Assembly (NCBI GenBank): GCA_024710585.1
Contig: JANJUM010000120.1
Span: 1 to 42,658 of the forward strand
From: Desulforhopalus sp.
GTDB taxonomy: Bacteria; Desulfobacterota; Desulfobulbia; Desulfobulbales; Desulfocapsaceae
Direction: 5' to 3'
Length of the DNA stretch: 42,658 nucleotides
Shown here in pieces: positions 36,701 to 42,658 of this stretch (positions are counted from its first letter, which is position 1; every line of letters begins with the position of its first letter). A program made the translations under genes and the position numbers. The notes beneath the pieces were generated by a model, which ran no database searches, had not been told where the DNA came from, and saw only the letters and a program-made list of their open reading frames with translations.

Positions 36701-36821
36701 AGTCCCTGTCGACGAGGATGACCTTCTTTTCCGCTTCCGCCAGGTCAAGTGCGGCACGAATGCCGCCCATGCCGCCGCCGATCACCAGAACCTTGTCACT
36801 CACTTGTTGTTGTTTTTGCAT
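33786..36821 (-). CDS. hdrA: Long HdrA-like flavoprotein with extra N-terminal FAD module
   Basis: At 1011 aa it is well above canonical HdrA (about 650). Residues 1-440 form one FAD module ('VIGGGMGGIRAALDLAEAEK') with Cys groups 'NNCDLCTLSP', 'CTACGECHKKFPQC' and 'CSSACCMFALKEA'. At about 454 the usual HdrA N-terminus appears ('GVFICDCGENIGGVVD'), followed by a second dinucleotide motif near 597 ('VVGGGVAGMNAALQ'), another CC pair ('CSRICCQSAIKNAL') and two C-terminal 4Fe-4S ferredoxin motifs ('CAACLICVRSCPF', 'CHGCGVCVSACPA'). HdrA is the flavin-bifurcating subunit in known Hdr complexes. The tandem form resembles a fused pair of QmoA/HdrA-type units. ATG 36821 has only a weak ribosome site. 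The 833-aa ORF on the plus strand is a shadow. Confidence 0.94.
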   Translation of the reverse strand: MQKQQQVSDKVLVIGGGMGGIRAALDLAEAEKKVILVDRDYTIGGLMTQLDRTFPTNNCDLCTLSPNLSEGSRQEYIELLTMTTVKGVKGGKGNFTVSMETAPRYINLDKCTACGECHKKFPQCVRFTPGLDHRAPTCMRYPQATPQAFSIDLAKCDDVEGLMKSCPAGAINPDDMGRKFEVTCGSIVLSPGGSLFDPSHLDYLGYGQQPDVVTSLQYERILSASGPTMGQLVRPSNGQQPKKVAWIQCIGSRGLQKGAGAYCSSACCMFALKEAIVTKERFHDDIETTIFYMDMRTMGKDYERYFLRAKNEFGVRFVRSRPHSIVREGGAENLSITYSCDDKSANITEEFDMVVLSTGFRISDEVRVLAGKLGIDLNSSSFPVTDPFNPVATSVPGIYVAGVAQAPKDIPETMVQASAAACMAAGDVAVPVKAEEDREPPPPEFATVGEEARVGVFICDCGENIGGVVDAGALAEFASQLPQVVVSELKGHGCSRQSMREIQESIRDNKLNRVVIGGCSPRTHETKFQETVRAAGLNKYLVEIANIRDQATWVHSNSPQDATAKAKDLIRMAVGSVIRSQPLVDQSLPINKDILVVGGGVAGMNAALQLADQGHKVYLAEKTDKLGGLAARIHSTIEKGDVQTYVKDLIARTEAHENIQIITRALIVDHSGMPGLFKTGMQTGKQMFYRQIEHGVTVIATGAKPNRPPQYLLGENAAVSTQLDLQALLAEKPETAKAWDNVVMIQCVGSRDDENPNCSRICCQSAIKNALRILALNPEARIFVLYRDMRTFGFHEEYYQKARELGVIFVRYSREQPPRVQAGDGGIEVSFTDPVLGRELTVAADHLCLSTGMVADEDGNSELAMLFKLPRTADGYFLEDHVKLRPIDLPVPGFFVAGTAHSPKLINESVAQALAVAARARTMLARDTINLGARSAKVDKNICAACLICVRSCPFSIPFINAEGYSEIDPAKCHGCGVCVSACPAKAIQLMQFEDDRILAKLEELFERTNA

Positions 36822-36846
36822 GGCAATGTCTTCTCTGGGCCAGCCA

Positions 36847-36864
36847 GCCGGGAGTCTTCCCGGC
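36847..36864. repeat. Small hairpin between metF paralogue and hdrA
   Basis: Perfect 7-bp arms (GCCGGGA / TCCCGGC) with a 4-nt loop in the 89-nt gap. It may be an intra-operon processing or stability element. Confidence 0.35.
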
Positions 36865-36910
36865 CTCCGGCCATGAAATTTTCGTGGGATTTTCCGTCAC
36901 CAATGGCCCG

Positions 36911-37783
36911 CTACAGCCCGGCCACATCGAGGATCGCCGGCAGCTTGTGCTCCCAGCCGAGGGTCTGGACGAGGACCCCCTGAACCATGGGCTTGAGCGC
37001 CGCCACGGTCTCCCCGGCAATGTGGATACCCTCCTGTTCGCGATCGGAGGATTTGCGGATACGCCGAATGAGTTCATCGGAGATGTTCGCCCCCGGCTCG
37101 CTGTTGGCAATATACTGGGCTATGGCCAGGGACTTGAGGAGGAAAACGGTGGGCACCACCGGCACCCCCAGACCCTTGACCCGCTCGTAAAAAGCGGCGA
37201 ACCGGGCTACATCGTAGACCGGCGGGGTGAGCAGCCAGCGGGCGCCGGCGGCCACCTTTTTCGCCGCGAACGCCACCTCCCTCTCGAGGGCGGCCTCATC
37301 GGCGCAAGGGGCGAGAGAGGCGCCGCTGAAGAAGGTCGGCGCGCCATCGAGATCGAAGCCGGCCATGTCTTTGCCTTTCTGCAAAGTACCGATCGCCCCG
37401 AGCAGGCCGCATTCGTCGACATCGTCGACGGCCTTGGCCTCGCTATGATCGCCCTGACTCATCTCCTCGCCGCGTACCACGAGGAGATTGTGAATCCCCA
37501 GTACATGGGCGGCGAGGATATCGCCCTGAAGGGCCATGCGGTTGCGGTCACGGCAGTAGAGGTGAATGATCGCCTCCACCCCCTGCTGCTGCATGAGCAC
37601 ACCGCCGGCCAGGGCGTTCATGCGCATGATGCCGTTATCCATATCGGGGACGACGATGGCGTCGACCCGCCCCTTGATCCTGCGTGCATCGTTGACGAGC
37701 CGGGAAATATTTACGCCTTTCGGGGTGTGCATCTCCGCCAGAACGACAAATTCCTTTGCCTGCAATCTTTTTTGGAAACTCAT
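36911..37783 (-). CDS. MetF paralogue (methylenetetrahydrofolate reductase-like)
   Basis: A 290-aa TIM-barrel protein of the MetF family: 'VVLAEMHTPKGVNISRL' at the N-terminus, 'LYCRDRNRMALQGDILAAHVLG' in part, 'LVVRGEEMSQGDH', and 'VVPTVFLLKSLAIAQYI'. It differs from the second MetF of the locus in the N-terminal Glu region and in 'LLTPPVYD' where that protein has 'FIQTQCIFN', so it may act on another substrate or serve as a structural subunit. It lies between hdrCB and hdrA, inside the operon, so it should belong to the same complex or pathway. A duplicated MetF in one Hdr locus is unusual to my knowledge. Confidence 0.88.
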   Translation of the reverse strand: MSFQKRLQAKEFVVLAEMHTPKGVNISRLVNDARRIKGRVDAIVVPDMDNGIMRMNALAGGVLMQQQGVEAIIHLYCRDRNRMALQGDILAAHVLGIHNLLVVRGEEMSQGDHSEAKAVDDVDECGLLGAIGTLQKGKDMAGFDLDGAPTFFSGASLAPCADEAALEREVAFAAKKVAAGARWLLTPPVYDVARFAAFYERVKGLGVPVVPTVFLLKSLAIAQYIANSEPGANISDELIRRIRKSSDREQEGIHIAGETVAALKPMVQGVLVQTLGWEHKLPAILDVAGL

Positions 37784-37843
37784 AGGCGTTTTTTCACTCC
37801 AGGTAACAGAATCTCTTACGGGATTAACCCTGTGCGATGCTGG

Positions 37844-39163
37844 TTACAGGGCTGTTTCAGGATGAAAAACATTGACGTCCTTCAAGTCGTCACCGAGATA
37901 GGTTCGCTCGTTCGGACCGAGAATCCCCAGAGCCAGACAAAGGATGGTCCAGATATGCACGGTGCCGTAGGTACCGTGAAAATGGTGACCGATATCATGA
38001 ACCTGGGCATGGCAGTTATGGCAGCCGGTGATGCAGTAGTCGGCGCCGGTGGCAGCGATCTGGTCGAACTTGACCTTGCCGTAAGCCCTGCGTTCGTCGG
38101 GGAAGCCGGACTGGAGGAAGCCGCCACCGCCGCCGCAGCAGAAGTTATTGGACTTGTTGGGCGTCATTTCGATAATGTTTTCCTCGCCTACCGCCGAGGC
38201 GATGACAAAGCGCAGGTCGTCGGCGACTGGGTCGCCGAAGCTCTTGCGGACAATCTGGCAGGGATCCTGGATGGTGAACTTGACCTTGCGCTCCTTGTTC
38301 CAGTCGGAGTTGACCTTGAGGCGCCCTTCGCGGATCCACTTGGCATAATAGGAGTAGATGGAGGCCACTTCGAACTTGTGCTCGATACCGAATTTTTGCA
38401 GTCCGGACCGGACTGAAAAGGTGATGTGCCCTCATTCCGTGTTGAGAAAGACCTTGCACCCTAAATCATCGGCCTGCTTGGCCGAAACCCGGGTGACATG
38501 CTCCCAGCACTTGTCATCGGCGAGGAACATGCAGTAGTTCTCCGCAGCCCAGCCTTTGCTGCCGTAGGTCCAGTCGACCCCGGCGAGATGGAGGATCTTC
38601 CACAGAGGCACCAGCTCATCGGGCTCGGTCACCGGCTCGCGGGAGTTCTGGTTGAGGAAGAAGTGCGCCCCTTCCTTGTCGATAGGGGCCTGCATGTCGG
38701 CAAACTCGGGCTGTGCCTGGCGGTATTCCTCGAGCACATCCTGGATGACGAAGATGAAGTCGTCCGGGGCGGTGCCCATGGCGCTGTTTGAGTCGTTGCG
38801 CAATGCCATGTCGCAGGAGTTGCGGATGCCGCTGGGTCGTTTGTCGCGCGGCCAGGTGGCCCGGGCGTTATACACCAGCTGCGGAATATTGATTTTCATT
38901 GGACACACATAAATGCACCTCTGGCACATGGTGCACATCCATACCCAAGGAGAATTCGTCGCTTCCTCGTCCATGCCCAGGGCACACATGCGCAGGAACT
39001 TGCGAGGGTCCATATCCGCCAGTCCCGTGGCGGGACAGCCGGAGACACAGGCACCGCAAGTGAGACAGAGATTGAGATTCCCCCCTTCGGGGAGGATCTC
39101 CTTGACCGTTTCCATGAAGGAACTCTTCTTTTTCCCTCTGATGGTAATGCCACTTTCCGTCAT
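37844..39163 (-). CDS. hdrCB: HdrC-HdrB fusion Fe-S protein, probable selenoprotein (TGA = Sec244)
   Basis: The track shows two ORFs (38432-39226 and 37844-38368), but they share one frame, separated only by TGA 38434-38432 and 21 sense codons. Read through, it is 439 aa from ATG 39163 (AAGGAAA upstream). Residues 33-44 and 77-88 are two HdrC-type 4Fe-4S motifs ('CLTCGACVSGCP', 'CTMCQRCIYVCP'). The C-terminal half is HdrB-like: a CCG domain with Cys302, Cys342-343 ('FCCGGGGG') and Cys381/384 ('GCHNC'). The TGA falls in 'NTE-U-GH', where HdrD/DsrK-like proteins have 'ECGH'. A SECIS-like hairpin follows. Such proteins reduce disulfides or pass two electrons at an unusual 4Fe-4S centre; a Sec ligand would alter it. 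Start-codon and frame are firm; Sec insertion is inferred. Confidence 0.85.
38393..38434 (-). promoter_or_regulatory. Candidate bacterial SECIS element with Sec UGA
   Basis: On the minus strand TGA is followed after 16 nt by CAGTCC-GGTCC-GGACTG: a perfect 6-bp stem with a 5-nt loop that begins GG. The stem extends as TTTT/AAAA past a one-base bulge. The distance to the loop (22 nt) and the G-rich loop start fit bacterial SECIS rules; the E. coli fdhF element also shows GGUC in its loop. Confidence 0.75.
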
Positions 39164-39218
39164 AGGTCTTTCCTTTTTCCGTTCACGTCTCGTTATTGAG
39201 AGTATCGCCTCCACTCGT

Positions 39219-39238
39219 CCCGGCATGGGGTTGCCGGG
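39219..39238. repeat. Hairpin between the TusA-like gene and hdrCB
   Basis: Perfect 7-bp arms (CCCGGCA / TGCCGGG) with a 6-nt loop, just past the TusA-like stop in the 84-nt gap. It may reduce read-through or protect the short upstream message. Confidence 0.4.
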
Positions 39239-39247
39239 GCGAAGCCT

Positions 39248-39487
39248 TCATCGACAACGCTTTCTAATCCTTATGGTATACACATCCTGCCCCCCTTCGC
39301 CCTCGTCGCTGTAGAGGAGGTCGTAGGAGTTCTCGGGGAGCACCTTGAGCAGGTCGCGCCGGGTGTCCGGATCGGAGCCGCAGATCTCCAAGGTCTCTTG
39401 CGGCTGCATGCGTCCAAAGACCTCAGTCATCTTGAGCAGGGAGAAGGAAGAGAAGGTATTTCTAAAATCAAGTGTATAGTCCGCCAT
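39248..39487 (-). CDS. TusA-like small protein lacking the catalytic cysteine
   Basis: A 79-aa protein from ATG 39487 (AAGGGTG upstream; the listed GTG 39493 lies too near that site). 'YTLDFRNTFSSFSLLKMTEVF' (partly shown by family pattern L-D-x-R-x-x-x-C-P-x-P-x-L-K) and 'ETLEICGSDPDTRRDLLKVL' match the TusA fold. The CPxP motif is replaced by SSFS, so persulfide transfer at the usual Cys is excluded. One Cys remains in 'EICGSD' and one near the end. It is the first gene after the sigma-54 promoter and leads the hdr operon. Cys-less TusA-like proteins may be structural or regulatory partners; the exact role is unknown. Confidence 0.75.
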   Translation of the reverse strand: MADYTLDFRNTFSSFSLLKMTEVFGRMQPQETLEICGSDPDTRRDLLKVLPENSYDLLYSDEGEGGQDVYTIRIRKRCR

Positions 39488-39526
39488 TGGCACCCTTGTT
39501 CCCGATTGGACAAACGCTCCTCTTTA

Positions 39527-39542
39527 AGCAAGATCCGGGCCA
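39527..39542 (-). promoter_or_regulatory. Sigma-54 (-24/-12) promoter of the tusA-like/hdr/metF operon
   Basis: The minus strand reads TGGCCCGGATCTTGCT, which matches the consensus TGGCACGRNNNTTGCW at every defined position but one (A to C), with exact GG-N10-GC spacing. Transcription would begin near 39515, about 28 nt before ATG 39487, leaving room for the AAGGGTG ribosome site. Confidence 0.85.
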
Positions 39543-39611
39543 TGCTCCGCGAGCACCGCCGCGTCCAGCCATTCATCAAATTTTTTTTGTTTGATATTCA
39601 ATCGTTATTAG

Positions 39612-39627
39612 TTGACGCATTCGTCAA
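39612..39627. promoter_or_regulatory. Palindrome, candidate activator-binding site
   Basis: TTGACGCATTCGTCAA, perfect 6-bp arms around 4 nt, about 80 bp upstream of the sigma-54 promoter, a usual distance for an enhancer site. Confidence 0.5.
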
Positions 39628-39671
39628 ATCGATTGAAAAGCGAAGGAAAGACAGGTATGGTGGGGAAGAAA

Positions 39672-39700
39672 TTGCTAAGACCTTACGAGTGTTGTACTTT
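39672..39700 (+). promoter_or_regulatory. Sigma-70-type promoter of the sigma-54 activator gene
   Basis: TTGCTA, 17-nt spacer, TACTTT. The predicted start near 39707 falls in the second palindrome, which suggests autoregulation. Confidence 0.45.
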
Positions 39701-39706
39701 AACATG

Positions 39707-39720
39707 TGTTAACGTTAACA
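39707..39720. promoter_or_regulatory. Palindrome TGTTAACGTTAACA, candidate operator/enhancer
   Basis: A perfect 14-bp palindrome, about 170 bp from the sigma-54 promoter and at the predicted start of the activator gene. Its sequence differs from the other palindrome, so two proteins may bind. Confidence 0.5.
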
Positions 39721-39805
39721 GCTATCGTATGGCCTATGGGGGAGTCGACATGTCCCAAATAGTGGAATCTCATGGACTTACCGACCTCAACCGGCGGAGC
39801 GTCCC

Positions 39806-41206
39806 ATGACCGGCCGAGAGCTTGATGGCTACTGGAAAACGGTGGTCAACACCCTGCGCGATGGCATCATGATCGTCAATACCCGCGGGGCCATCGTTTC
39901 GGTCAACAAGGCCTTCGAGAAGATCACCGGCTATTCGCGGGAAGAGCTGATCGGCCGCACCTGCGAGATCCTTCAGTGTGAAACCTGCAACGCCACCCTG
40001 GCGAACGGCGAGGGCAAGTGGTGCGGCTTCTTCCATGAGGGCGAGGAGGAGGAGCGGCGCTGCCGTATCCGGAGAAAGGACGGCGCCCTGGTCAACATCC
40101 TCAAGAACGCCGCCCTGCTGCACGATTCCACCGGCGCGGTCATCGGCGCGGTGGAGACCCTGGCCGACCTCTCGGAAATCACCGAGAAAGAGAACCAGAT
40201 CGAAGACTTCCGCCGCCAGCTGCACAGCGGCGACGACTTTCACGGCATCGTCGGCAGTTCGGTACCGATGCAGCGGGTCTTCGCCATGATCGAGAACGCC
40301 GCCGCCTCCGACGCCCCGGTGATCATCTACGGTGAGAGTGGCACCGGCAAGGAGCTGGTCAGCCGCGCCATTCATCAGATCGGCCTGCGCCGCGAGGCCC
40401 CGTTCATCAAGGTCAACTGCGCCAGCCTCACCGAGTCGCTCCTCGAAAGCGAGCTTTTCGGCCATGTGCGCGGCGCCTATACCGGCGCCTACCGCGACCG
40501 CGTCGGCCGCTTCGAGATGGCCGACAAGGGCGACATCTTCCTCGACGAGATCGGCGACCTGCCCATCCCCACCCAGACCAAGCTGCTGCGCGTGCTCGAG
40601 GAGAAGGTGCTGGAACGGGTCGGCTCGAGCAGCCCGATCACCACCGACGTGCGCATCATCTCCGCCACCAATAAGGACCTGCTGCAGCTGGTCGAGCGGG
40701 GGGAGTTCCGCAAGGACTTCTTCTTCCGCATCAACGTCATCCCCATCTTCCTGCCGCCGCTCCGCGAGCGCAGCGAAGACGTCCCCCTGCTGGCCGAGAA
40801 GTTCTTCCGCACCCTGCGCTTGAAGAGCGGCAAGGATATCGCCGGCATCAGCCGTGACACCATGGAGCTCCTGCTCAACCACAGCTGGCCGGGCAACGTG
40901 CGCGAACTGAAGGGCGCCTTCGAATATGCCTTCGTCACCTGCCACGAGGAGATCATCCAGCCCCACCACCTCCCCGAAACCATCGTCAACCCCAAGCACG
41001 GCGCTTCTGCGGCCAAGGCCCCGACGGCGAAAAAGCGCGCCATCAACCTCCAATCCATCGAAAAGCAGGAATTGCTCGAGGTCCTGGCACGCACCGGCGG
41101 CAACCAGAGCAAGGCCGCGCAGCTCCTCGGGGTGTCCCGCGTCACCGTCTGGAACCGCATGAAGCGCTACGGTATCGACGCCAAGAAGAGCATCGAGGTG
41201 CGCTGA
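39806..41206 (+). CDS. Sigma-54-dependent transcriptional activator with Cys-rich PAS domain
   Basis: A 466-aa enhancer-binding protein. The N-terminal PAS (about 8-130) has five Cys: 'GRTCEILQCETCNA', 'KWCGFF' and 'RRCRIR', suggesting a metal, Fe-S or redox switch. The AAA+ domain (about 145-375) has Walker A 'GESGTGKE', the sigma-54 contact loop 'GAYTGA' (Tyr for the usual Phe), Walker B 'DEIGDL' and 'RRN'-like region 'FRINVIPIFLPPLRER'. A Fis-type HTH ends the protein ('NQSKAAQLLGVSRVTVWNRMKRYG'). There is no receiver domain. ATG 39806 has GGCGGAG upstream. It is divergent from an operon with a matching sigma-54 promoter, which makes it the likely direct activator. Confidence 0.95.
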   Translation: MTGRELDGYWKTVVNTLRDGIMIVNTRGAIVSVNKAFEKITGYSREELIGRTCEILQCETCNATLANGEGKWCGFFHEGEEEERRCRIRRKDGALVNILKNAALLHDSTGAVIGAVETLADLSEITEKENQIEDFRRQLHSGDDFHGIVGSSVPMQRVFAMIENAAASDAPVIIYGESGTGKELVSRAIHQIGLRREAPFIKVNCASLTESLLESELFGHVRGAYTGAYRDRVGRFEMADKGDIFLDEIGDLPIPTQTKLLRVLEEKVLERVGSSSPITTDVRIISATNKDLLQLVERGEFRKDFFFRINVIPIFLPPLRERSEDVPLLAEKFFRTLRLKSGKDIAGISRDTMELLLNHSWPGNVRELKGAFEYAFVTCHEEIIQPHHLPETIVNPKHGASAAKAPTAKKRAINLQSIEKQELLEVLARTGGNQSKAAQLLGVSRVTVWNRMKRYGIDAKKSIEVR

Positions 41207-41217
41207 GCCGGCCCCCT

Positions 41218-42658
41218 TCAGCCCTGGCGGCAGACCCGGTAGACTTCTTCGATGGTGGTGATGCCCTGCAGCACCTTGCGCCGCCCATCCTCGACCAACG
41301 ACACCATGCCGTCGGCAAGGGCCTTGCGCCTGATCTCGTTGGCGTCGGCGGTGCGCAGCACCAGGTCTTTCATCTCGGCATTCATGGGCAGGAGCTCGAA
41401 GATGCCGCAGCGGCCGCGGTAGCCGGTATGCAGGCAGCGCTCGCAGCCGCGGCCGCGATAGGCCGTGCCGCCCACGAAATGGCCTGGCTCCATGCCAATG
41501 CGGCGCCACATCTCGGCGCTGGGTCTGTACTCCTCGCGGCAGGAAGAGCAGATGATGCGCACCAGCCGCTGCGCCAGCACCACGTTGAGCGAGGAGGCGA
41601 GCAGGAAGGGCTCGATGCCCATGTCGCGCAGGCGGGTGATGGCTCCGGCGGCGTCGTTGGTGTGCAGGGTGGAGAGGACGAGGTGGCCGGTGAGCGCCGA
41701 CTGCATGGCGATCTCGGCGGTCTCGACGTCGCGTATCTCGCCGACGAGGATGACATCCGGGTCCTGGCGGACGATGGAGCGCAGGCCCGAGGCGAAGGTC
41801 AGCTGTATCTTCGGATTGACCTGCACCTGGCCGATGCCGTCGATGCGGTATTCGATGGGGTCCTCGATGGTGATGATATTGATATCGGTGGTGTTGATGG
41901 CGCCCAATGCCGCATAGAGGGTGGTGGTCTTGCCCGAGCCGGTGGGCCCGGTGACGAGGATGATGCCGGTGGGGGCCTTGATCGCCGCGGCGAAGGGGGC
42001 GAGGCGGTCTTCGGGCATGCCGAGGTCGGAGAGCGACAATAGCACCGACGATTTCTTCAGGAGCCGCAGCACCACCCGCTCGCCGAAGGCGGTGGGCAGG
42101 GTGGAGACGCGCACGTCGATCTCGCGGTCGGCCACCTTGAGCTCGATGCGCCCGTCCTGGGGCAGCCGTTTTTCGGCGATATCGAGCCTGGCCATGATCT
42201 TGATGCGCGACACCAGGGCGGCCTGCACCTGCCGCGGCGGGCTGAGCATGTCGTGGAGGATGCCGTCGAGGCGCTCGCGGATCCTGACATGGTTCTGGTA
42301 AGGCTCGATGTGGATGTCCGAGGCGTTGTCGCGGATGGCCTGGGCGAACATCAGGTTGACGAGACGGATGACCGGCGAGTCGCTGGTGTCGTCGAGGAGG
42401 TCGCCGATCTCCTCGATCTCGGTGAACAGGCGCCGCCGGTCGTCCTCGCCGAAATCTTCGAGGACGGTCGCCGCCGCGGCCTGGGTCTGGTCATAGGCGC
42501 GGTTTATCGCCGCGAGGATGGCTGCACGGGGGGCCAGCGCCATGGGCAGCCGCGGCAGGTCGAGGAGGCGGCGCAGATCGTCGACGGCGGCCAGCTCGCC
42601 GGGGTCGTTGACCGCCACCAGGCCCGCCCCGGCGGAGAGCACCGGCACCATGCAGTGG
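41218..42658 (-). CDS. Type II secretion/type IV pilus assembly ATPase, GspE/PilB family, partial (N-terminus outside window)
   Basis: The frame stays open past ATG 42651 to the window edge, and the similarity begins in the middle of the N-terminal domain ('VAVNDPGELAAVDDLRRLL'), so the true start lies outside. The visible 480 codons hold the ATPase core: 'SDIHIEPYQNHVRIRERLDG', Walker A 'GPTGSGKTTTLYAAL', Asp box 'IITIEDPIEYRI', Walker B 'ILVGEIRD', His box 'GHLVLSTLHTNDAAG', and the tetracysteine zinc site ('CSSC', 'CERC'). It drives pseudopilus or pilus assembly at the inner membrane. GspE is favoured by the layout, but PilB cannot be excluded without neighbours. It is convergent with the activator gene. 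Confidence 0.93.
   Translation of the reverse strand, partial: HCMVPVLSAGAGLVAVNDPGELAAVDDLRRLLDLPRLPMALAPRAAILAAINRAYDQTQAAAATVLEDFGEDDRRRLFTEIEEIGDLLDDTSDSPVIRLVNLMFAQAIRDNASDIHIEPYQNHVRIRERLDGILHDMLSPPRQVQAALVSRIKIMARLDIAEKRLPQDGRIELKVADREIDVRVSTLPTAFGERVVLRLLKKSSVLLSLSDLGMPEDRLAPFAAAIKAPTGIILVTGPTGSGKTTTLYAALGAINTTDINIITIEDPIEYRIDGIGQVQVNPKIQLTFASGLRSIVRQDPDVILVGEIRDVETAEIAMQSALTGHLVLSTLHTNDAAGAITRLRDMGIEPFLLASSLNVVLAQRLVRIICSSCREEYRPSAEMWRRIGMEPGHFVGGTAYRGRGCERCLHTGYRGRCGIFELLPMNAEMKDLVLRTADANEIRRKALADGMVSLVEDGRRKVLQGITTIEEVYRVCRQG

Larger units (their letters stand above)
39488..39805. other. Divergent regulatory region between the Hdr operon and the sigma-54 activator
   Basis: These 318 bp hold a sigma-54 promoter facing the Hdr operon, two perfect palindromes and a likely sigma-70 promoter facing the activator gene. 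The rest is AT-rich. The ORFs listed here (39398, 39612) have no domain similarity and are not called. Confidence 0.75.

Noticed and set aside
37844-39226. Frameshifted or nonsense-mutated hdrCB pseudogene
   Set aside because: There is no frame change, the 21 codons between the two ORFs read as sensible family sequence, all other Cys are kept, and a SECIS-like hairpin follows the TGA.
39612-39809. 65-aa ORF before the sigma-54 activator
   Set aside because: It lies across both palindromes and the promoter, and has no domain.

Overview
The window is GC-rich, gene-dense bacterial chromosome. Gene content points to an anaerobic member of the Desulfobacterota, perhaps a sulfate reducer or sulfur disproportionator of the Desulfobulbales type. 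The pointers are an Hdr/MvhD/MetFV locus (Wood-Ljungdahl methyl branch), a probable selenocysteine Fe-S protein, a sigma-54 activator and Cys-rich PAS sensors. The lineage is inferred from gene families only; there is no rRNA here.

Layout. (1) 1-4110, minus strand: MFS carboxylate transporter, acetyl-CoA synthetase, and the start of a membrane protein resembling site-2 proteases but lacking the HExxH motif. (2) 4111-5281: a 1.17-kb stretch without a convincing gene, then a GAF/HD-GYP phosphodiesterase. (3) 6501-10211, minus strand: rnc, a radical SAM gene and an ABC-F ATPase in overlapping order, divergent from tRNA-Cys, which has a clear promoter and terminator; then glycogen phosphorylase. 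(4) 13297-18972, plus strand: a TPR protein followed by a sulfur-assimilation run (metY, metX, metW, serine acetyltransferase, cysK). (5) 19161-24861, plus strand: five exported or lipid-anchored proteins (FlgT/LPP20-like, CsgG-PEGA, FecR-like, OmpA-like lipoprotein, aspartyl protease with PDZ), possibly one envelope system. (6) An erythromycin-esterase-like protein and a GntR/FCD regulator. (7) 27092-39487, minus strand: a long co-directional block that reads, in transcription order, TusA-like protein, HdrC-HdrB fusion, MetF paralogue, long HdrA, MvhD, MetV, MetF, a receiver protein, two stand-alone ACT-domain proteins, a PAS histidine kinase and a receiver-histidine kinase. (8) A divergent sigma-54 enhancer-binding protein, and a GspE/PilB ATPase cut by the window end.

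The main result is in block 7. The ORF track splits the HdrC-HdrB protein in two at a TGA. The frame continues cleanly through the TGA, which sits exactly where the conserved Cys of the 'ECGH' motif of HdrD/DsrK-type proteins should be. A hairpin with a GGTCC loop lies about 20 nt downstream, as expected of a bacterial SECIS. I therefore annotate one 439-aa selenoprotein (Sec244). Upstream of the first gene, a near-consensus -24/-12 promoter (GG-N10-GC) faces the operon. Two perfect palindromes lie between it and the divergent activator gene. Together these describe a sigma-54-controlled, Sec-containing methylene-tetrahydrofolate reductase/heterodisulfide-reductase-like complex, with a Cys-less TusA-like protein at its head and its own sensory genes at its tail.
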